In this document: positions 55,830 to 64,000 of the stretch, one piece after another
Numbering within the stretch: the first letter of the stretch is position 1
Layout of the letters: every line of letters starts with the position of its first letter
Origin: Cellulophaga fucicola
Lineage (GTDB): Bacteria > Bacteroidota > Bacteroidia > Flavobacteriales > Flavobacteriaceae
Direction: 5' to 3'
DNA length: 64,000 nt
Assembly: GCF_900119145.1 (NCBI RefSeq)
Contig: NZ_FPIY01000004.1
Span: 124,001 to 188,000, forward strand
The notes under the pieces: generated by a model
What the model saw: only the letters and a program-made list of their open reading frames with translations
Told to the model about the DNA's origin: nothing
The model's database searches: none
Position numbers and translations under genes: made by a program

Positions 55830-56252
55830 TTATTTTCTTACAAGCATAGCGTAATCTTCAAAATCTAATTTACCACTGAAGATAACAATAGATCTAGAAA
55901 TAACTATATCTGCAGAGTCATTAGAATACCCTAAACCAATAGCATACTTTTTAATAAGCTGACGCTCATCATCATCAATATCGTGATCTGCAAAAATAAT
56001 CTTAAACAAATCGAACATACGCTCTAAACGTCTATCTAAACTTGTTGGAGGATCAATTGGGTATTTCCCAGGGTTTTTCATTATCTCTTTATACTCCGTT
56101 TCAGTAATATCTAATTTACGAGCAAAACGATCTAAGACAACCTTTTCCGCTTCGTTTATTTCACCATCTATGCTTGCCAAAGATGCTATAGAAGCAAAAT
56201 GAGCAACATTTTTTCTATGTTCGCTATTACCGTATAAATCTACAAAAGACAT
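55830..56252 (-). CDS. TerB-family (tellurite-resistance-like) protein
   Basis: 140 residues, all helical. HFASIASLASIDGEINEAEKVVLDRFARKLDI and IIFADHDIDDDERQLIKKYAIGLGYS are the two TerB helical hairpins with conserved acidic loops (DGEI, DIDDDE) that can bind metal. Isolated TerB proteins are common in Bacteroidota; no ter operon is near. Stress role unproven. Confidence 0.88.
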   Translation of the reverse strand: MSFVDLYGNSEHRKNVAHFASIASLASIDGEINEAEKVVLDRFARKLDITETEYKEIMKNPGKYPIDPPTSLDRRLERMFDLFKIIFADHDIDDDERQLIKKYAIGLGYSNDSADIVISRSIVIFSGKLDFEDYAMLVRK

Positions 56253-56275
56253 AATTTTCTATTTAATTTAGATTG

Positions 56276-56308
56276 CAAATATAATTTTTTGCATTATACA
56301 ATTTCAAA
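56276..56308 (-). promoter_or_regulatory. Promoter of terB-like gene
   Basis: Minus strand TTTG (56308-56305), 21 bases, TATATTTG (56283-56276), then 23 bases to the ATG. Confidence 0.55.
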
Positions 56309-56325
56309 TTTTTAAAAGTTATTTT

Positions 56326-56421
56326 GGGCGTTCGTTAAAACCTCTGTTTTTAACGCCGTGCTATACGTTACTAATCCTCGCAAAAAGGGCTGCGGGTTAT
56401 TCACTACTATCACTAACGCGG
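56326..56421. repeat. Candidate flavobacterial intergenic palindromic element (GGGCGTT type)
   Basis: Begins GGGCGTTCGTTAAAA and contains hairpin CGTTAAAA (56333-56340)/TTTTAACG (56348-56355), then GTGCTATACGTTAC, a second hairpin CCTCGC...GCGGG (56376-56395) and ACTACTATCACTAACGCG. GC-richer than its surroundings. It resembles a family of GGGCGTT-starting intergenic elements I associate with flavobacterial genomes; this is memory, not a search. It lies 69 bases before the GLPGLI cluster. Confidence 0.5.
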
Positions 56422-56489
56422 TAAAAAGCAACAACTTTGCTTTAAAATAAGATTTTACTTACATTTATAACAAAATAAACGCGTAAGTA

Positions 56490-57221
56490 ATGAAGCATTT
56501 TATATTTCTCATCTTTTTTAGTTTAAGTATTATCAGCGCTCAAACGCAAAAAGGAAAAGCCACCTATAAACTAAAACACCCGCAAATAGATGTAGTAGAC
56601 CCAACAAAAAAACCTTCTACAATGGGCAACCAAATAACAGAGTCTATAAAAACAGCCCAAGAGCTTATAGAATTTAATTTAGCTTTTAATAATAAAGAGT
56701 CTGTTTTTTACAGAGAAGAAAAACTATACGCAAACCTAGACAAATTTACTAAGGGTATGATAGACATTTTAAGTAAGGGTAACTATTACAGTAATATAGC
56801 TACCAACCAAAAACTAAAATCTACCTCTTTTGATAACAAAAATTATATAGTAAATATTTACCAACCCCAACCTTGGAAAATTACAGACACAACCAAAACC
56901 ATACTTGGTTATACTTGCCATAAAGCCACACTTACCAAAACAAATAAAAAAACAACAAAAGACTATACTGTAGAAGCTTGGTTTAGTAAAGATATACCCT
57001 ACTATTTTGGCCCAGACGAGTACAATGGCTTACCAGGGCTTATTTTAGAACTAAAACTAAATCCTAAACAAACAATATACTGTACTGGTGTACAACTGCA
57101 GACTAAAAAAAATAAACTACTTACAAAACCTACAGAAGGAACTTATGTAAACTCTAATGAAGAGTTTGAAGACATTGTAAAAACATTAGCCTCTACAGCA
57201 AAGCAAAATATTGATAAGTAA
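56490..57221 (+). CDS. GLPGLI-family protein (1)
   Basis: 243 residues with a signal peptide (KHFIFLIFFSLSIISAQ). YTCHKATLTK around residue 141, AWFSKDIPYYFGP, then the family signature YNGLPGLILEL (GLPGLI at 180-185). GLPGLI proteins are secreted or periplasmic Bacteroidota proteins of unknown function, typically in paralogous runs, as here. Followed after 94 bases by the next copy. Confidence 0.92.
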   Translation: MKHFIFLIFFSLSIISAQTQKGKATYKLKHPQIDVVDPTKKPSTMGNQITESIKTAQELIEFNLAFNNKESVFYREEKLYANLDKFTKGMIDILSKGNYYSNIATNQKLKSTSFDNKNYIVNIYQPQPWKITDTTKTILGYTCHKATLTKTNKKTTKDYTVEAWFSKDIPYYFGPDEYNGLPGLILELKLNPKQTIYCTGVQLQTKKNKLLTKPTEGTYVNSNEEFEDIVKTLASTAKQNIDK

Positions 57222-57315
57222 ACAAAACAATAAAGAAAAAGAATACAAATTATTTTTAAACTAAAAATATAGTTTTATATTAGCAAGGTTATCATCAATA
57301 AACAACAGGCTATAT

Positions 57316-58029
57316 ATGAAACAATTACTCTATTTAATTTTACTATTACCTCTTATTTCTTTAGCACAAATACATAGCGGTACTATAACCTATGGCATTA
57401 CGGTAAATAAGCAAGAAGATAGTAGTTACAAAGGCAAGCAAGAATTAAAAGAGTTAATGATGTCAGTAAGTAAAGCTGCAACAAACGTAAACTACAAACT
57501 TCAGTTTAACTCAGCATATGCCCAGTTTAATGTGGATAACAAATTAGCTGTAAAAGATAGTTATTTAGAAAATTTAGCCAGTATTATTTCTGGAAACAAA
57601 GGAACTTATTACACATCTTTACCACAAAAAAAACAGATAATAAATACAGATGCAGGTATACATATTGAGGCTCCAATAGAAAATGAAGATTGGGACCTAA
57701 CTAAAGAAACTAAAAAAATAGGAGATTTTTTATGCTATAAGGCAACAAAAGTAAAAACAGTACCTAAAGGAGATGTTACTGTAGTAGCATGGTATACACC
57801 CGAAATACCATTTGCTTATGGTCCAAACAATTATGCAGGTCAGCTACCAGGTCTAATATTAGAATTAAATGGCTTAATGGCTACTTACAAAGCCAAGGAG
57901 ATAAAACTAAACCCTAAAAAAGCAATTGTTATAAAGTGGCCTAAAGAAAAAAACAATATGTCTGTAAGCGAATATAAAAAAGCTGGTGACAAACTCTATC
58001 AAGATCGTAAAGATGAGCGTAAAAGGTAA
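57316..58029 (+). CDS. GLPGLI-family protein (2)
   Basis: 237 residues, signal peptide KQLLYLILLLPLISLAQ. Shares DFLCYKATKVKT and AWYTPEIPFAYGP with the others, but the signature is YAGQLPGLILEL (GQLPGLI, residues 175-181), with an inserted Gln. The C-terminal end (EYKKAGDKLYQDRKDERKR) is basic. Overlaps the next gene by 17 bases. Confidence 0.9.
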   Translation: MKQLLYLILLLPLISLAQIHSGTITYGITVNKQEDSSYKGKQELKELMMSVSKAATNVNYKLQFNSAYAQFNVDNKLAVKDSYLENLASIISGNKGTYYTSLPQKKQIINTDAGIHIEAPIENEDWDLTKETKKIGDFLCYKATKVKTVPKGDVTVVAWYTPEIPFAYGPNNYAGQLPGLILELNGLMATYKAKEIKLNPKKAIVIKWPKEKNNMSVSEYKKAGDKLYQDRKDERKR

Positions 58030-58723
58030 ACATAGTATTGTTGTAAACGTTATTTTTCTGGTGTTGTGCTTTACAAGTGTAGTAGCGCAAAAAACAACGT
58101 CTGGTAATATTACGTATACAATTAATTTAGCTCCAGAATTAATTAAAAACATTTCTAAAACAAATAACCCTAATACAAGAGCAATACTAAAAAACTCAAA
58201 AGAGGTTAGTTACGCTTTAAATTTTAATAGCAAATCATCTACCTATCAAAAAAATGAAAGCTTGTATGATGAAAGCAAACAAAAACTAAACTTAGTTGCT
58301 ACTGGTGCAGGCGGAACAGGTATATTCTACTACAACACAGAAGATAACGCTTTACTTAAACAACTAACAATAGGGGGAGATACATTTTTAATTACACAAA
58401 ACGCTAAAAAATGGAAGCTTTTAAATACTTCAAAAAAAATAGGGAAGTACAATTGCTACAAGGCAACTCTTTTAAATAATAACAATAAAGAAACCAAAAT
58501 AACGGCTTGGTATACTTTAGATATTCCTTTAGCATACGGCCCAAAAGATTATAATGGTCTACCAGGCATAATATTGGAGTTGTATAAAGGTAAATTCTTT
58601 TTTAAAGCATCTAAAATAGAGCTATCAAATAAAGATAAAATAATAGAAAAGCCAGTAGACGGACTTAATCTAACACAAGAGGAATTTAATAACAGGTTTA
58701 AAGGTTTTTTTGATGAAAAATAG
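58013..58723 (+). CDS. GLPGLI-family protein (3)
   Basis: 236 residues from the ATG at 58013, which lies in the last codons of the preceding gene; the in-frame GTG at 57986 is less likely. Signal peptide (SIVVNVIFLVLCFTSVVAQ). KYNCYKATLLNN, AWYTLDIPLAYGP and YNGLPGIILEL. Overlapped by 14 bases with the following gene, so coupled translation. Confidence 0.9.
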   Translation: MSVKGKHSIVVNVIFLVLCFTSVVAQKTTSGNITYTINLAPELIKNISKTNNPNTRAILKNSKEVSYALNFNSKSSTYQKNESLYDESKQKLNLVATGAGGTGIFYYNTEDNALLKQLTIGGDTFLITQNAKKWKLLNTSKKIGKYNCYKATLLNNNNKETKITAWYTLDIPLAYGPKDYNGLPGIILELYKGKFFFKASKIELSNKDKIIEKPVDGLNLTQEEFNNRFKGFFDEK

Positions 58724-59480
58724 TGTTGTAAAAATTGCTCTTATAATTAGTGCTAGTTTAGGTTTTATTTCAAATAATAGCTATGCGCAAAACGCTAAAT
58801 TTCTGGAGGTTATTTATAAAAAAGAGGTTAGTTTAAAAGTTGACACTGCAAAAAACAATCCTTATCAAGTAAACTTATCTGCATTTAACACCCCATTAGC
58901 AGATGCTGTAAAGGATATAAGATACAGCTTAAAAATATCAAACAATAATTCTGTTTTTAAAGTGGTAGAGAGTTTAGATAATGATTCTAAAAATAACACA
59001 TTAAAAAAAGCGGCAATAAGTATTGGGGGAACAAATGGAGGCTTTTACATAAACAAACAAGACTCAATAACCATACTCAACAAAACTTTGCTAGACGCTA
59101 ATTTTAGAGTTCTACTAAAACCTAAAAAATGGAAAATACATAACAAAAGCAAATACATAGGAAAATACTTATGTTATAAAGCAACAACAATTGACACTGT
59201 AAATAATAGTAAAGGGATTCATAAATTTAGGGTAAACGCTTGGTTTACAAATCAACTACCTCCCTATTTTGGGCCAGCAGCATATTATGGCTTACCTGGT
59301 TTAATTTTAGAAGTTGAAAATGGTAAAATGAGATTAACTGCCACTAAGGTATCTTTTGTAAAACCATTTAAAATTAAAAAAAACAAATCTGGCAAATTAA
59401 TTACCGAAGATGAGGATAGCTTAAATCAAATTGAAGCCGAAAAAAATATAAAAGAACATTTTAATGATATATTCAGATAA
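58710..59480 (+). CDS. GLPGLI-family protein (4)
   Basis: 256 residues. Signal peptide SVVKIALIISASLGFISNNSYAQ. KYLCYKATTIDT, AWFTNQLPPYFGP and YYGLPGLILEVEN. Slightly longer C-terminus (LITEDEDSLNQIEAEKNI). Last of the overlapping run; a terminator follows. Confidence 0.9.
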   Translation: MMKNSVVKIALIISASLGFISNNSYAQNAKFLEVIYKKEVSLKVDTAKNNPYQVNLSAFNTPLADAVKDIRYSLKISNNNSVFKVVESLDNDSKNNTLKKAAISIGGTNGGFYINKQDSITILNKTLLDANFRVLLKPKKWKIHNKSKYIGKYLCYKATTIDTVNNSKGIHKFRVNAWFTNQLPPYFGPAAYYGLPGLILEVENGKMRLTATKVSFVKPFKIKKNKSGKLITEDEDSLNQIEAEKNIKEHFNDIFR

Positions 59481-59672
59481 AATGGGAAGAATTAGCAGAG
59501 GCTAGTAAGCAAAGAAAATAGTCCTTAAAATGGTTAACATTTACAAATAATATACTTGTTAAAATATTGTTAAATTAATTAATTTCTGTAATAATAATAA
59601 TACATTTAAGGGGCCAAAAATAATATAGGTTTTTTCAAAGTCTACCTACACCATTTTTAGCAACTAGCTAGT

Positions 59673-59690
59673 AACCAACGTTGGTTTTTT
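59673..59690 (+). terminator. Intrinsic terminator after GLPGLI genes 1-4
   Basis: Palindrome AACCAACGTTGGTT (59673-59686) plus T-run. The 294-base gap it lies in holds no other clear feature apart from AT-rich DNA where the promoter of the small-peptide gene is expected. Confidence 0.65.
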
Positions 59691-59774
59691 ATTTAAAGAC
59701 TTTGATAAATGACTTTGAACTTATTTTTATTTACTAATCAACCTAAAAATAAATAGGTTACAAAATTAAAAATT

Positions 59775-60017
59775 ATGAAAAAGAAAATATTTAGTATCGC
59801 TGCTGTAGTTTTGTTTGCAAGTGTAAGCTTAAGTGCTAATAATAAAACAGAAAAAGAACAAACAGAGCAAATAAATAACGATTGTACTGAAGATACTTTT
59901 GACTTTATGGATTTTTTGGGAGATATGGGAGTCGATGACGGACAAGCATCTTGTTTAGGAAACGCTTATTACGCTGTATGTGAGGGTTATGAAGATACTT
60001 CTGGCGATTGTTTATAA
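59775..60017 (+). CDS. Small secreted acidic four-cysteine peptide
   Basis: 80 residues. Signal peptide MKKKIFSIAAVVLFASVSLSA, then a mature part of ~57 residues with Cys37, Cys60, Cys69 and Cys79 and a strongly acidic composition (CTEDTFDFMDFLGDMGVDDG, CEGYEDTSGDC). Four Cys permit two disulfides. Not recognised. Lies between GLPGLI genes 4 and 5, with a 24-base palindrome between its stop and the next gene. Confidence 0.75.
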   Translation: MKKKIFSIAAVVLFASVSLSANNKTEKEQTEQINNDCTEDTFDFMDFLGDMGVDDGQASCLGNAYYAVCEGYEDTSGDCL

Positions 60018-60041
60018 ATTATAAAAAAGCAGAAATTAAAA

Positions 60042-60065
60042 AGGCAACCTTAATTAAGGTTGCCT
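60042..60065. promoter_or_regulatory. Perfect 24-base palindrome downstream of the small peptide gene
   Basis: AGGCAACCTTAA followed by its complement, a hairpin with an A-run on its left; on the + strand it lacks the T-run of a strong terminator. It ends 12 bases before the GLPGLI (5) ATG and may act as a partial terminator, mRNA stabiliser or translational block. Confidence 0.5.
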
Positions 60066-60077
60066 AATAAATATATT

Positions 60078-60797
60078 ATGAAAAGAAAAAATTTATATTT
60101 AATAGTGTTATTTTTATTTTATTTCATCTCTTTTTCTCAATCAAAATATGGGATAATAGAATATGATTTTTCTATAGATTCTATGGTTAATATAATGAAA
60201 AAAAAAGGGATCAGTAAACCTTTACCATTTATGAAAAATGTAAATAATGCCGCTAAAGAAATAAAGTTGCAACTCATTTTTAAGAATCAGACAGCTGTTT
60301 TTAAAAATATTGATAATATGCGCCCAGATAACATTGATAGAAATTATTTTAATTTAGCCAAAATGTTAGCCTGTGGTAATCCTCTCTATTATAAAAAAGA
60401 TAGTGTTCAAAAAAAAGTGTCTCAAAATGGTAAAGCTTATATTGTAAATGGTAAAATAGCTCCATCAAATTGGATAATAACAAAAGAAAGTAAAAAAATA
60501 AAAGGTTATAATTGCATTAAAGCTACTTCTAAAAGAACCATCAAAGGTAAAAAATTAACTACAACAGCTTGGTTCGCCCCTAACATTAAAATTCCATACG
60601 GCCCAAACGGCTATGGTGGCTTACCTGGGGTTATTTTAGAATTAAATCTAAACTCTACCTTATACAAAGCAACTAAAATAAAATTTTTAAAGCAAGTTTC
60701 TATAGAGCCAATAGGTGATGGTATTGAAATTTCGGAAAAAGAATACAAAATACTTGGAACCAAAAATTTACAAAAATTCAAAGAAAGTATTAAATAG
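60078..60797 (+). CDS. GLPGLI-family protein (5)
   Basis: 239 residues from the ATG at 60078 (MKRKNLYLIVLFLFYFISFSQ signal peptide); an in-frame TTG 18 bases upstream lies in the hairpin. GYNCIKATSKRT, AWFAPNIKIPYGP and YGGLPGVILEL. Sits after the small peptide and before the TonB-dependent-type receptor. Confidence 0.9.
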   Translation: MKRKNLYLIVLFLFYFISFSQSKYGIIEYDFSIDSMVNIMKKKGISKPLPFMKNVNNAAKEIKLQLIFKNQTAVFKNIDNMRPDNIDRNYFNLAKMLACGNPLYYKKDSVQKKVSQNGKAYIVNGKIAPSNWIITKESKKIKGYNCIKATSKRTIKGKKLTTTAWFAPNIKIPYGPNGYGGLPGVILELNLNSTLYKATKIKFLKQVSIEPIGDGIEISEKEYKILGTKNLQKFKESIK

Positions 60798-61006
60798 ATT
60801 AAAAAAACTCATTAGAAATATTTTTTTTATTCATATTTAATCTGAGTTTATTGTTACTGTTCTTTAGATCTTCCAATCCTGAATAAATAATATTTAACAG
60901 CATTATACAAGACAGTTCTTGCATATTTTAGTACGTTATTTTTTCTGAACTAAAAAATTAGTTTATGTTTATAAATCATTTCATTGAAAAACTGTCATCA
61001 TAAAAT

Positions 61007-63682
61007 ATGTTAAAAATAGTATGCTTATTTTTCTGTTTAACAACTCTACAGCTTTGTTACAGCCAAGAAATTACATACAAAGGCTTTGTACAAGACAGTG
61101 TGCAAAGCCCTTTACCTAATGCTAATATTTTAGCTTTTCCAGATAGTGATGATGCAGAAACGGCTTTTGCCATTACCAATGAAAAAGGTGCATATATTTT
61201 GCGTTTGCAAAAAGGCCATACCTACCAAATTAACATTAGCTACATAGGCTATAAAAAACTAGTGGTTACCACTACAGCAACAGAAAAAACCACTAAAAAC
61301 TTTGTTTTACAAGAAGATGTAAACACTTTAGACGGTGTAGAGCTTACCTACAAAATACCTATAGAGGTTAAAGAAGACACTACTGTTTATGATACAGATG
61401 CCTTTACCAATGGCAAAGAACGCAAACTACGAGAAACCTTAAAAAAACTACCTGGTTTAGACGTAGACAGGGAAGGTAATGTAACCTCTAACGGTAAAAA
61501 AATTACCAATGTTTTGGTAGACAACAAACCCTTTTTTACAGGAAACACCAAAATGGCTGTAAACAACATACCCGCCAATGTTGTAGACCAAATAGAGGTT
61601 ATAGATAACTATAGTGAAATTGCTATGCTTAAGGGGTTGCAAGACACAGATAAAATGGCACTAAACATTAAACTTAAAAAAGATAAAAAACGCTTTTTGT
61701 TTGGAGATTTAGATGTTGCTGCTGGCCTTAAAGACAGGTACGCCATACACCCAAATGTATTTTACTACAGTCCTAAAACCAACATTAATTTTATTGGTGA
61801 CGTAAACAATACTGGCGAAAAAGCATTTACGTTTAGCGACTATATGGAGTTTGAAGGCGGTTTTAGCAAAATACTGGCTGGTTCTGGCAGTATGTCTAGT
61901 TTGTTTCAGTCAGACTTTAGTCAGTTTTTAAACAACAATAATTTTAAAGAGCGTAGTCAAAAATTTGGCGCACTTAACGTACGCCAAGCTATAAACAGCA
62001 CCACAGATATTAGTGGTTATGTTATTGCATCTAAAACAGATACCGACACAGAAAACCAAACCGAGAATAGTTACCAAAACAACAACGATCCTTTTACAGA
62101 AAACAGAGCCACCACTGGCAATGCCAATAACTTTTTTACCATTGGTAAAATAACACTAGATTATGACCCAACCTACAAGGAAGATTTTGCTTTTAATACG
62201 TTTGTAAAACTAACCAACAACAACGGTTTAAACACCATTAATACAAACAGCCCAACAAATACAAATAGCATACGTACAGCTAATGACATAAATGCACTAA
62301 CGCTAAAACAAAATGTAACCTATAGTCGTAAACTAACAGACAACCATACCGGTACTTTAGAGGCTACACACAGTTACACTGTAGACAAGCCCAACACAAA
62401 TTGGCAAACAGATAAAGAAATACTACAAGGATTAATTCCGTTACAGGCAGATGATGTGTATAACATACAGCAAACCAAAAAAGTAAAAACACACAGTGTA
62501 AATGCCATTGTAAAAGACTATTGGGTGTTAAACAACTACAACCACTTGTATTTTAGTTTGGGTGTAAACTCAACCTTTAACTCTTTTGTAAATGAAGATG
62601 TACAGCTCTTAAGTAGCGGAGAAATAAACAATTTTAACACTGCTAATTTTGGTAACAATTTACAGCATAATTTTATAGACACTTATGTAGGTTTAGAATA
62701 CAAATTTAGAACCGGTATTTTTACGTTTAAACCTGCCGTATACCAACATTATTTTAATTGGTCTTTACATCAGTTACAAACAAAAACAACCAATACAAAA
62801 ACGGTACTTACACCAGAGTTTACTACAGAAATTAAATTTAAAAACGGTGCAAAAGCAACTTTTAAATACAAAGCAAATGCTCGTTTTCCTTCTGTAAATA
62901 ACCTTGCAAGTAATTTTATACTCCGTAATTTTAATTCGGTTTTTAGAGGCAATGCCAACCTAGAAAATGAGTTTTTTCATACCACAAGTTTTAATTACTC
63001 TAAAAGAAGTTTATTGCGCGGTTTATTTTACAACTTAAATGTTAGATACAATAAAAAAACAGAGCAATTAAAAGGAGAAACGCAGTTGCAAGGCATTAAC
63101 CAATTTAATTCTTTAATACTATTTACACAACCGGAGGATAGCTGGGTGTTTAGTGGTAATTTTAATAAAAGAATAAAAAAAATAAGGGCTAAATACAGAG
63201 GCTCATACAACTACAGTAATTTTTACCAGCTTGTAAACGCAGAGACACAAAAAAATACCTCTGGGAGATTCTCAAATACCGTAAGCCTAGAGACTGTTTT
63301 TAAAAAGGGCCCAAATTTAGAGGTTGGCTATACACAAACCGATAGTGACTACAACACATCTGTAGGAAAAAACAAGTATAGAAGCACCAACTTATTTACC
63401 TATTTAGATTATGTTTTTCTAGAAAATTTCACCTTAAAAGCAGAATATAATTTTGATAATTATGTGAATAAAGACCGAAACATAGATAATAGCTTTGACA
63501 ATGCTATGGTTTCTCTTTTTTACCAACAAGAAGATAGTCCTTGGGGTTTTGAAATTAAAGCTACTAACCTGTTTGATACACAGTTTAAGCAAGACAATTC
63601 TTTTAGTACATTTTTAATAAGCGATAGTAAAACCTTTATTTTACCACGAATTGTTCTTTTTAAAATTAGCTACAAACTATAA
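61007..63682 (+). CDS. TonB-dependent-type outer-membrane receptor with carboxypeptidase-regulatory N-terminus
   Basis: 891 residues. Signal peptide KIVCLFFCLTTLQLCYSQ, CarboxypepD_reg domain (~20-105, GFVQDSVQSPLPNANILAFPDS), then a plug-like segment (REGNVTSNGKKITNVLVDNKPFF, NNIPANVVDQIEVIDNYSEIAMLKGLQDTDKMALNIKLKKDKKRF) and a barrel to the C-terminus ending in ILFKISYKL. Layout matches the outer-membrane beta-barrel family receptors of flavobacteria. A TonB box is not obvious. Genomic adjacency to GLPGLI genes suggests a shared cargo, unproven. Confidence 0.9.
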   Translation: MLKIVCLFFCLTTLQLCYSQEITYKGFVQDSVQSPLPNANILAFPDSDDAETAFAITNEKGAYILRLQKGHTYQINISYIGYKKLVVTTTATEKTTKNFVLQEDVNTLDGVELTYKIPIEVKEDTTVYDTDAFTNGKERKLRETLKKLPGLDVDREGNVTSNGKKITNVLVDNKPFFTGNTKMAVNNIPANVVDQIEVIDNYSEIAMLKGLQDTDKMALNIKLKKDKKRFLFGDLDVAAGLKDRYAIHPNVFYYSPKTNINFIGDVNNTGEKAFTFSDYMEFEGGFSKILAGSGSMSSLFQSDFSQFLNNNNFKERSQKFGALNVRQAINSTTDISGYVIASKTDTDTENQTENSYQNNNDPFTENRATTGNANNFFTIGKITLDYDPTYKEDFAFNTFVKLTNNNGLNTINTNSPTNTNSIRTANDINALTLKQNVTYSRKLTDNHTGTLEATHSYTVDKPNTNWQTDKEILQGLIPLQADDVYNIQQTKKVKTHSVNAIVKDYWVLNNYNHLYFSLGVNSTFNSFVNEDVQLLSSGEINNFNTANFGNNLQHNFIDTYVGLEYKFRTGIFTFKPAVYQHYFNWSLHQLQTKTTNTKTVLTPEFTTEIKFKNGAKATFKYKANARFPSVNNLASNFILRNFNSVFRGNANLENEFFHTTSFNYSKRSLLRGLFYNLNVRYNKKTEQLKGETQLQGINQFNSLILFTQPEDSWVFSGNFNKRIKKIRAKYRGSYNYSNFYQLVNAETQKNTSGRFSNTVSLETVFKKGPNLEVGYTQTDSDYNTSVGKNKYRSTNLFTYLDYVFLENFTLKAEYNFDNYVNKDRNIDNSFDNAMVSLFYQQEDSPWGFEIKATNLFDTQFKQDNSFSTFLISDSKTFILPRIVLFKISYKL

Positions 63683-63709
63683 TTGTTTAAAATTGTAGCT
63701 TTATATTTG
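63683..63709 (+). promoter_or_regulatory. Promoter of mfd
   Basis: TTG at 63683-63685, 16 bases, TATATTTG at 63702-63709, then about 18 bases to the TTG start of mfd, which supports that start. Confidence 0.45.
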
Positions 63710-63727
63710 CAAAAAATGTATTGACTT

Positions 63728-64000
63728 TTGGGAAAATCTCTCATTTTAAAATCGTTGGCACAGCTTCCGCAAATGCAGAAACTGCAAACTACTATTGCCA
63801 AAAATGAAAAAAACACAACACTTACAGGTTTAACAGGCTCTGCCCTATCCTTTGTAATATCTGAAACTTTTAAAGAAGCAGACACCCCTTTTCTGGTTGT
63901 TTTTAGCGACAAAGAAGAGGCTGCTTACCATTTAAATGACTTGGAGCAATTGGTAGGCGAAAAAGATGTACTGTTTTATCCTGGTAGCTACCGTAGACCT
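63728..64000 (+). CDS. mfd: Transcription-repair coupling factor, N-terminal part (3' end outside window)
   Basis: The first 91 codons from a TTG start; the only nearby ATG (63718) hits a stop after two codons. The sequence TLTGLTGSALSFVIS, FLVVFSDKEEAAYHLNDLEQLVGE and VLFYPGSYRRP is diagnostic of the Mfd N-terminal UvrB-like domain. Mfd removes stalled RNA polymerase and recruits UvrA. The rest lies beyond the window. Confidence 0.92.
   Translation, partial: MGKSLILKSLAQLPQMQKLQTTIAKNEKNTTLTGLTGSALSFVISETFKEADTPFLVVFSDKEEAAYHLNDLEQLVGEKDVLFYPGSYRRP

Noticed and set aside
57986-58012. Earlier GTG start for GLPGLI (3)
   Set aside because: Would add residues before a clear signal peptide that begins at the ATG 58013.

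Overview
The window is a piece of an AT-rich Bacteroidota chromosome, very probably a marine member of the Flavobacteriaceae. The evidence is the type IX secretion C-terminal signals, five GLPGLI-family proteins, SusC-like carboxypeptidase-regulatory/TonB architecture, Bacteroidota promoters of the TTTG/TAnnTTTG type, and a housekeeping complement (serS, rsmA, mgtE, ribF, pth, rplY, prs, mfd) whose products read as flavobacterial. The genus cannot be fixed from the sequence alone.

Layout. 1-5745: end of a DUF2608-like gene, a large T9SS type B protein built on seven 60-residue repeats, an AraC regulator, a small zinc-ribbon protein, an NmrA-like reductase and an FAD-binding reductase. 5775-9477: acetyl-CoA hydrolase/CoA-transferase with a divergent AraC regulator, then an amine-oxidase-like flavoprotein. 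9542-12436: SulP anion transporter and tRNA-dihydrouridine synthase. 12519-15626: an inserted array of three unrelated genes separated by structured ~130-bp inverted-repeat sites. 15809-20503: an operon of secreted proteins and lipoproteins of unknown function. 20598-27116: a tightly overlapping minus-strand five-gene operon ending in a degenerate phosphoesterase/outer-membrane-barrel fusion. 27548-30140: tRNA-Leu, prs, rplY, pth. 30141-34585: T9SS reprolysin-like protease and a lipoprotein. 34634-42707: ribF, HTTM protein, serS, TPR protein, DUF4286, rsmA, mgtE. 42702-49907: Lrp regulator, histidine-decarboxylase-like enzyme, metallo-hydrolase lipoprotein, gamma-glutamyltransferase and small metabolic genes. 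49963-56252: surface and lipid-acyltransferase genes, aspartate kinase, acetyltransferase, fbp, TerB-like. 56326-63682: GLPGLI cluster, a small four-cysteine secreted peptide and a TonB-dependent-type receptor. 63728-64000: start of mfd.

The strongest unusual observation is the 12519-15626 array. Each gene begins just after a short sequence (TTACAGCAC, TTATGCAC, TTGTGCGTAAGCT) that is the reverse complement of the left arm of the repeat at that same gene's own 3' end, perfectly in two cases and 12/13 in the third. This is the signature expected if each gene plus its downstream site was once a circle that closed on itself, as integron gene cassettes do. The sites also show paired boxes, a conserved single-base bulge and compensatory changes, as attC hairpins do. 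The cargo is a lipoprotein, an Mrr-like nuclease and a retropepsin-like lipoprotein. No integrase is present in the window.

The second unusual region is the GLPGLI cluster with its small acidic cysteine peptide and adjacent receptor, which may be one envelope system. The third is the operon 20598-27116, whose last protein keeps a phosphoesterase fold but has lost most metal ligands.
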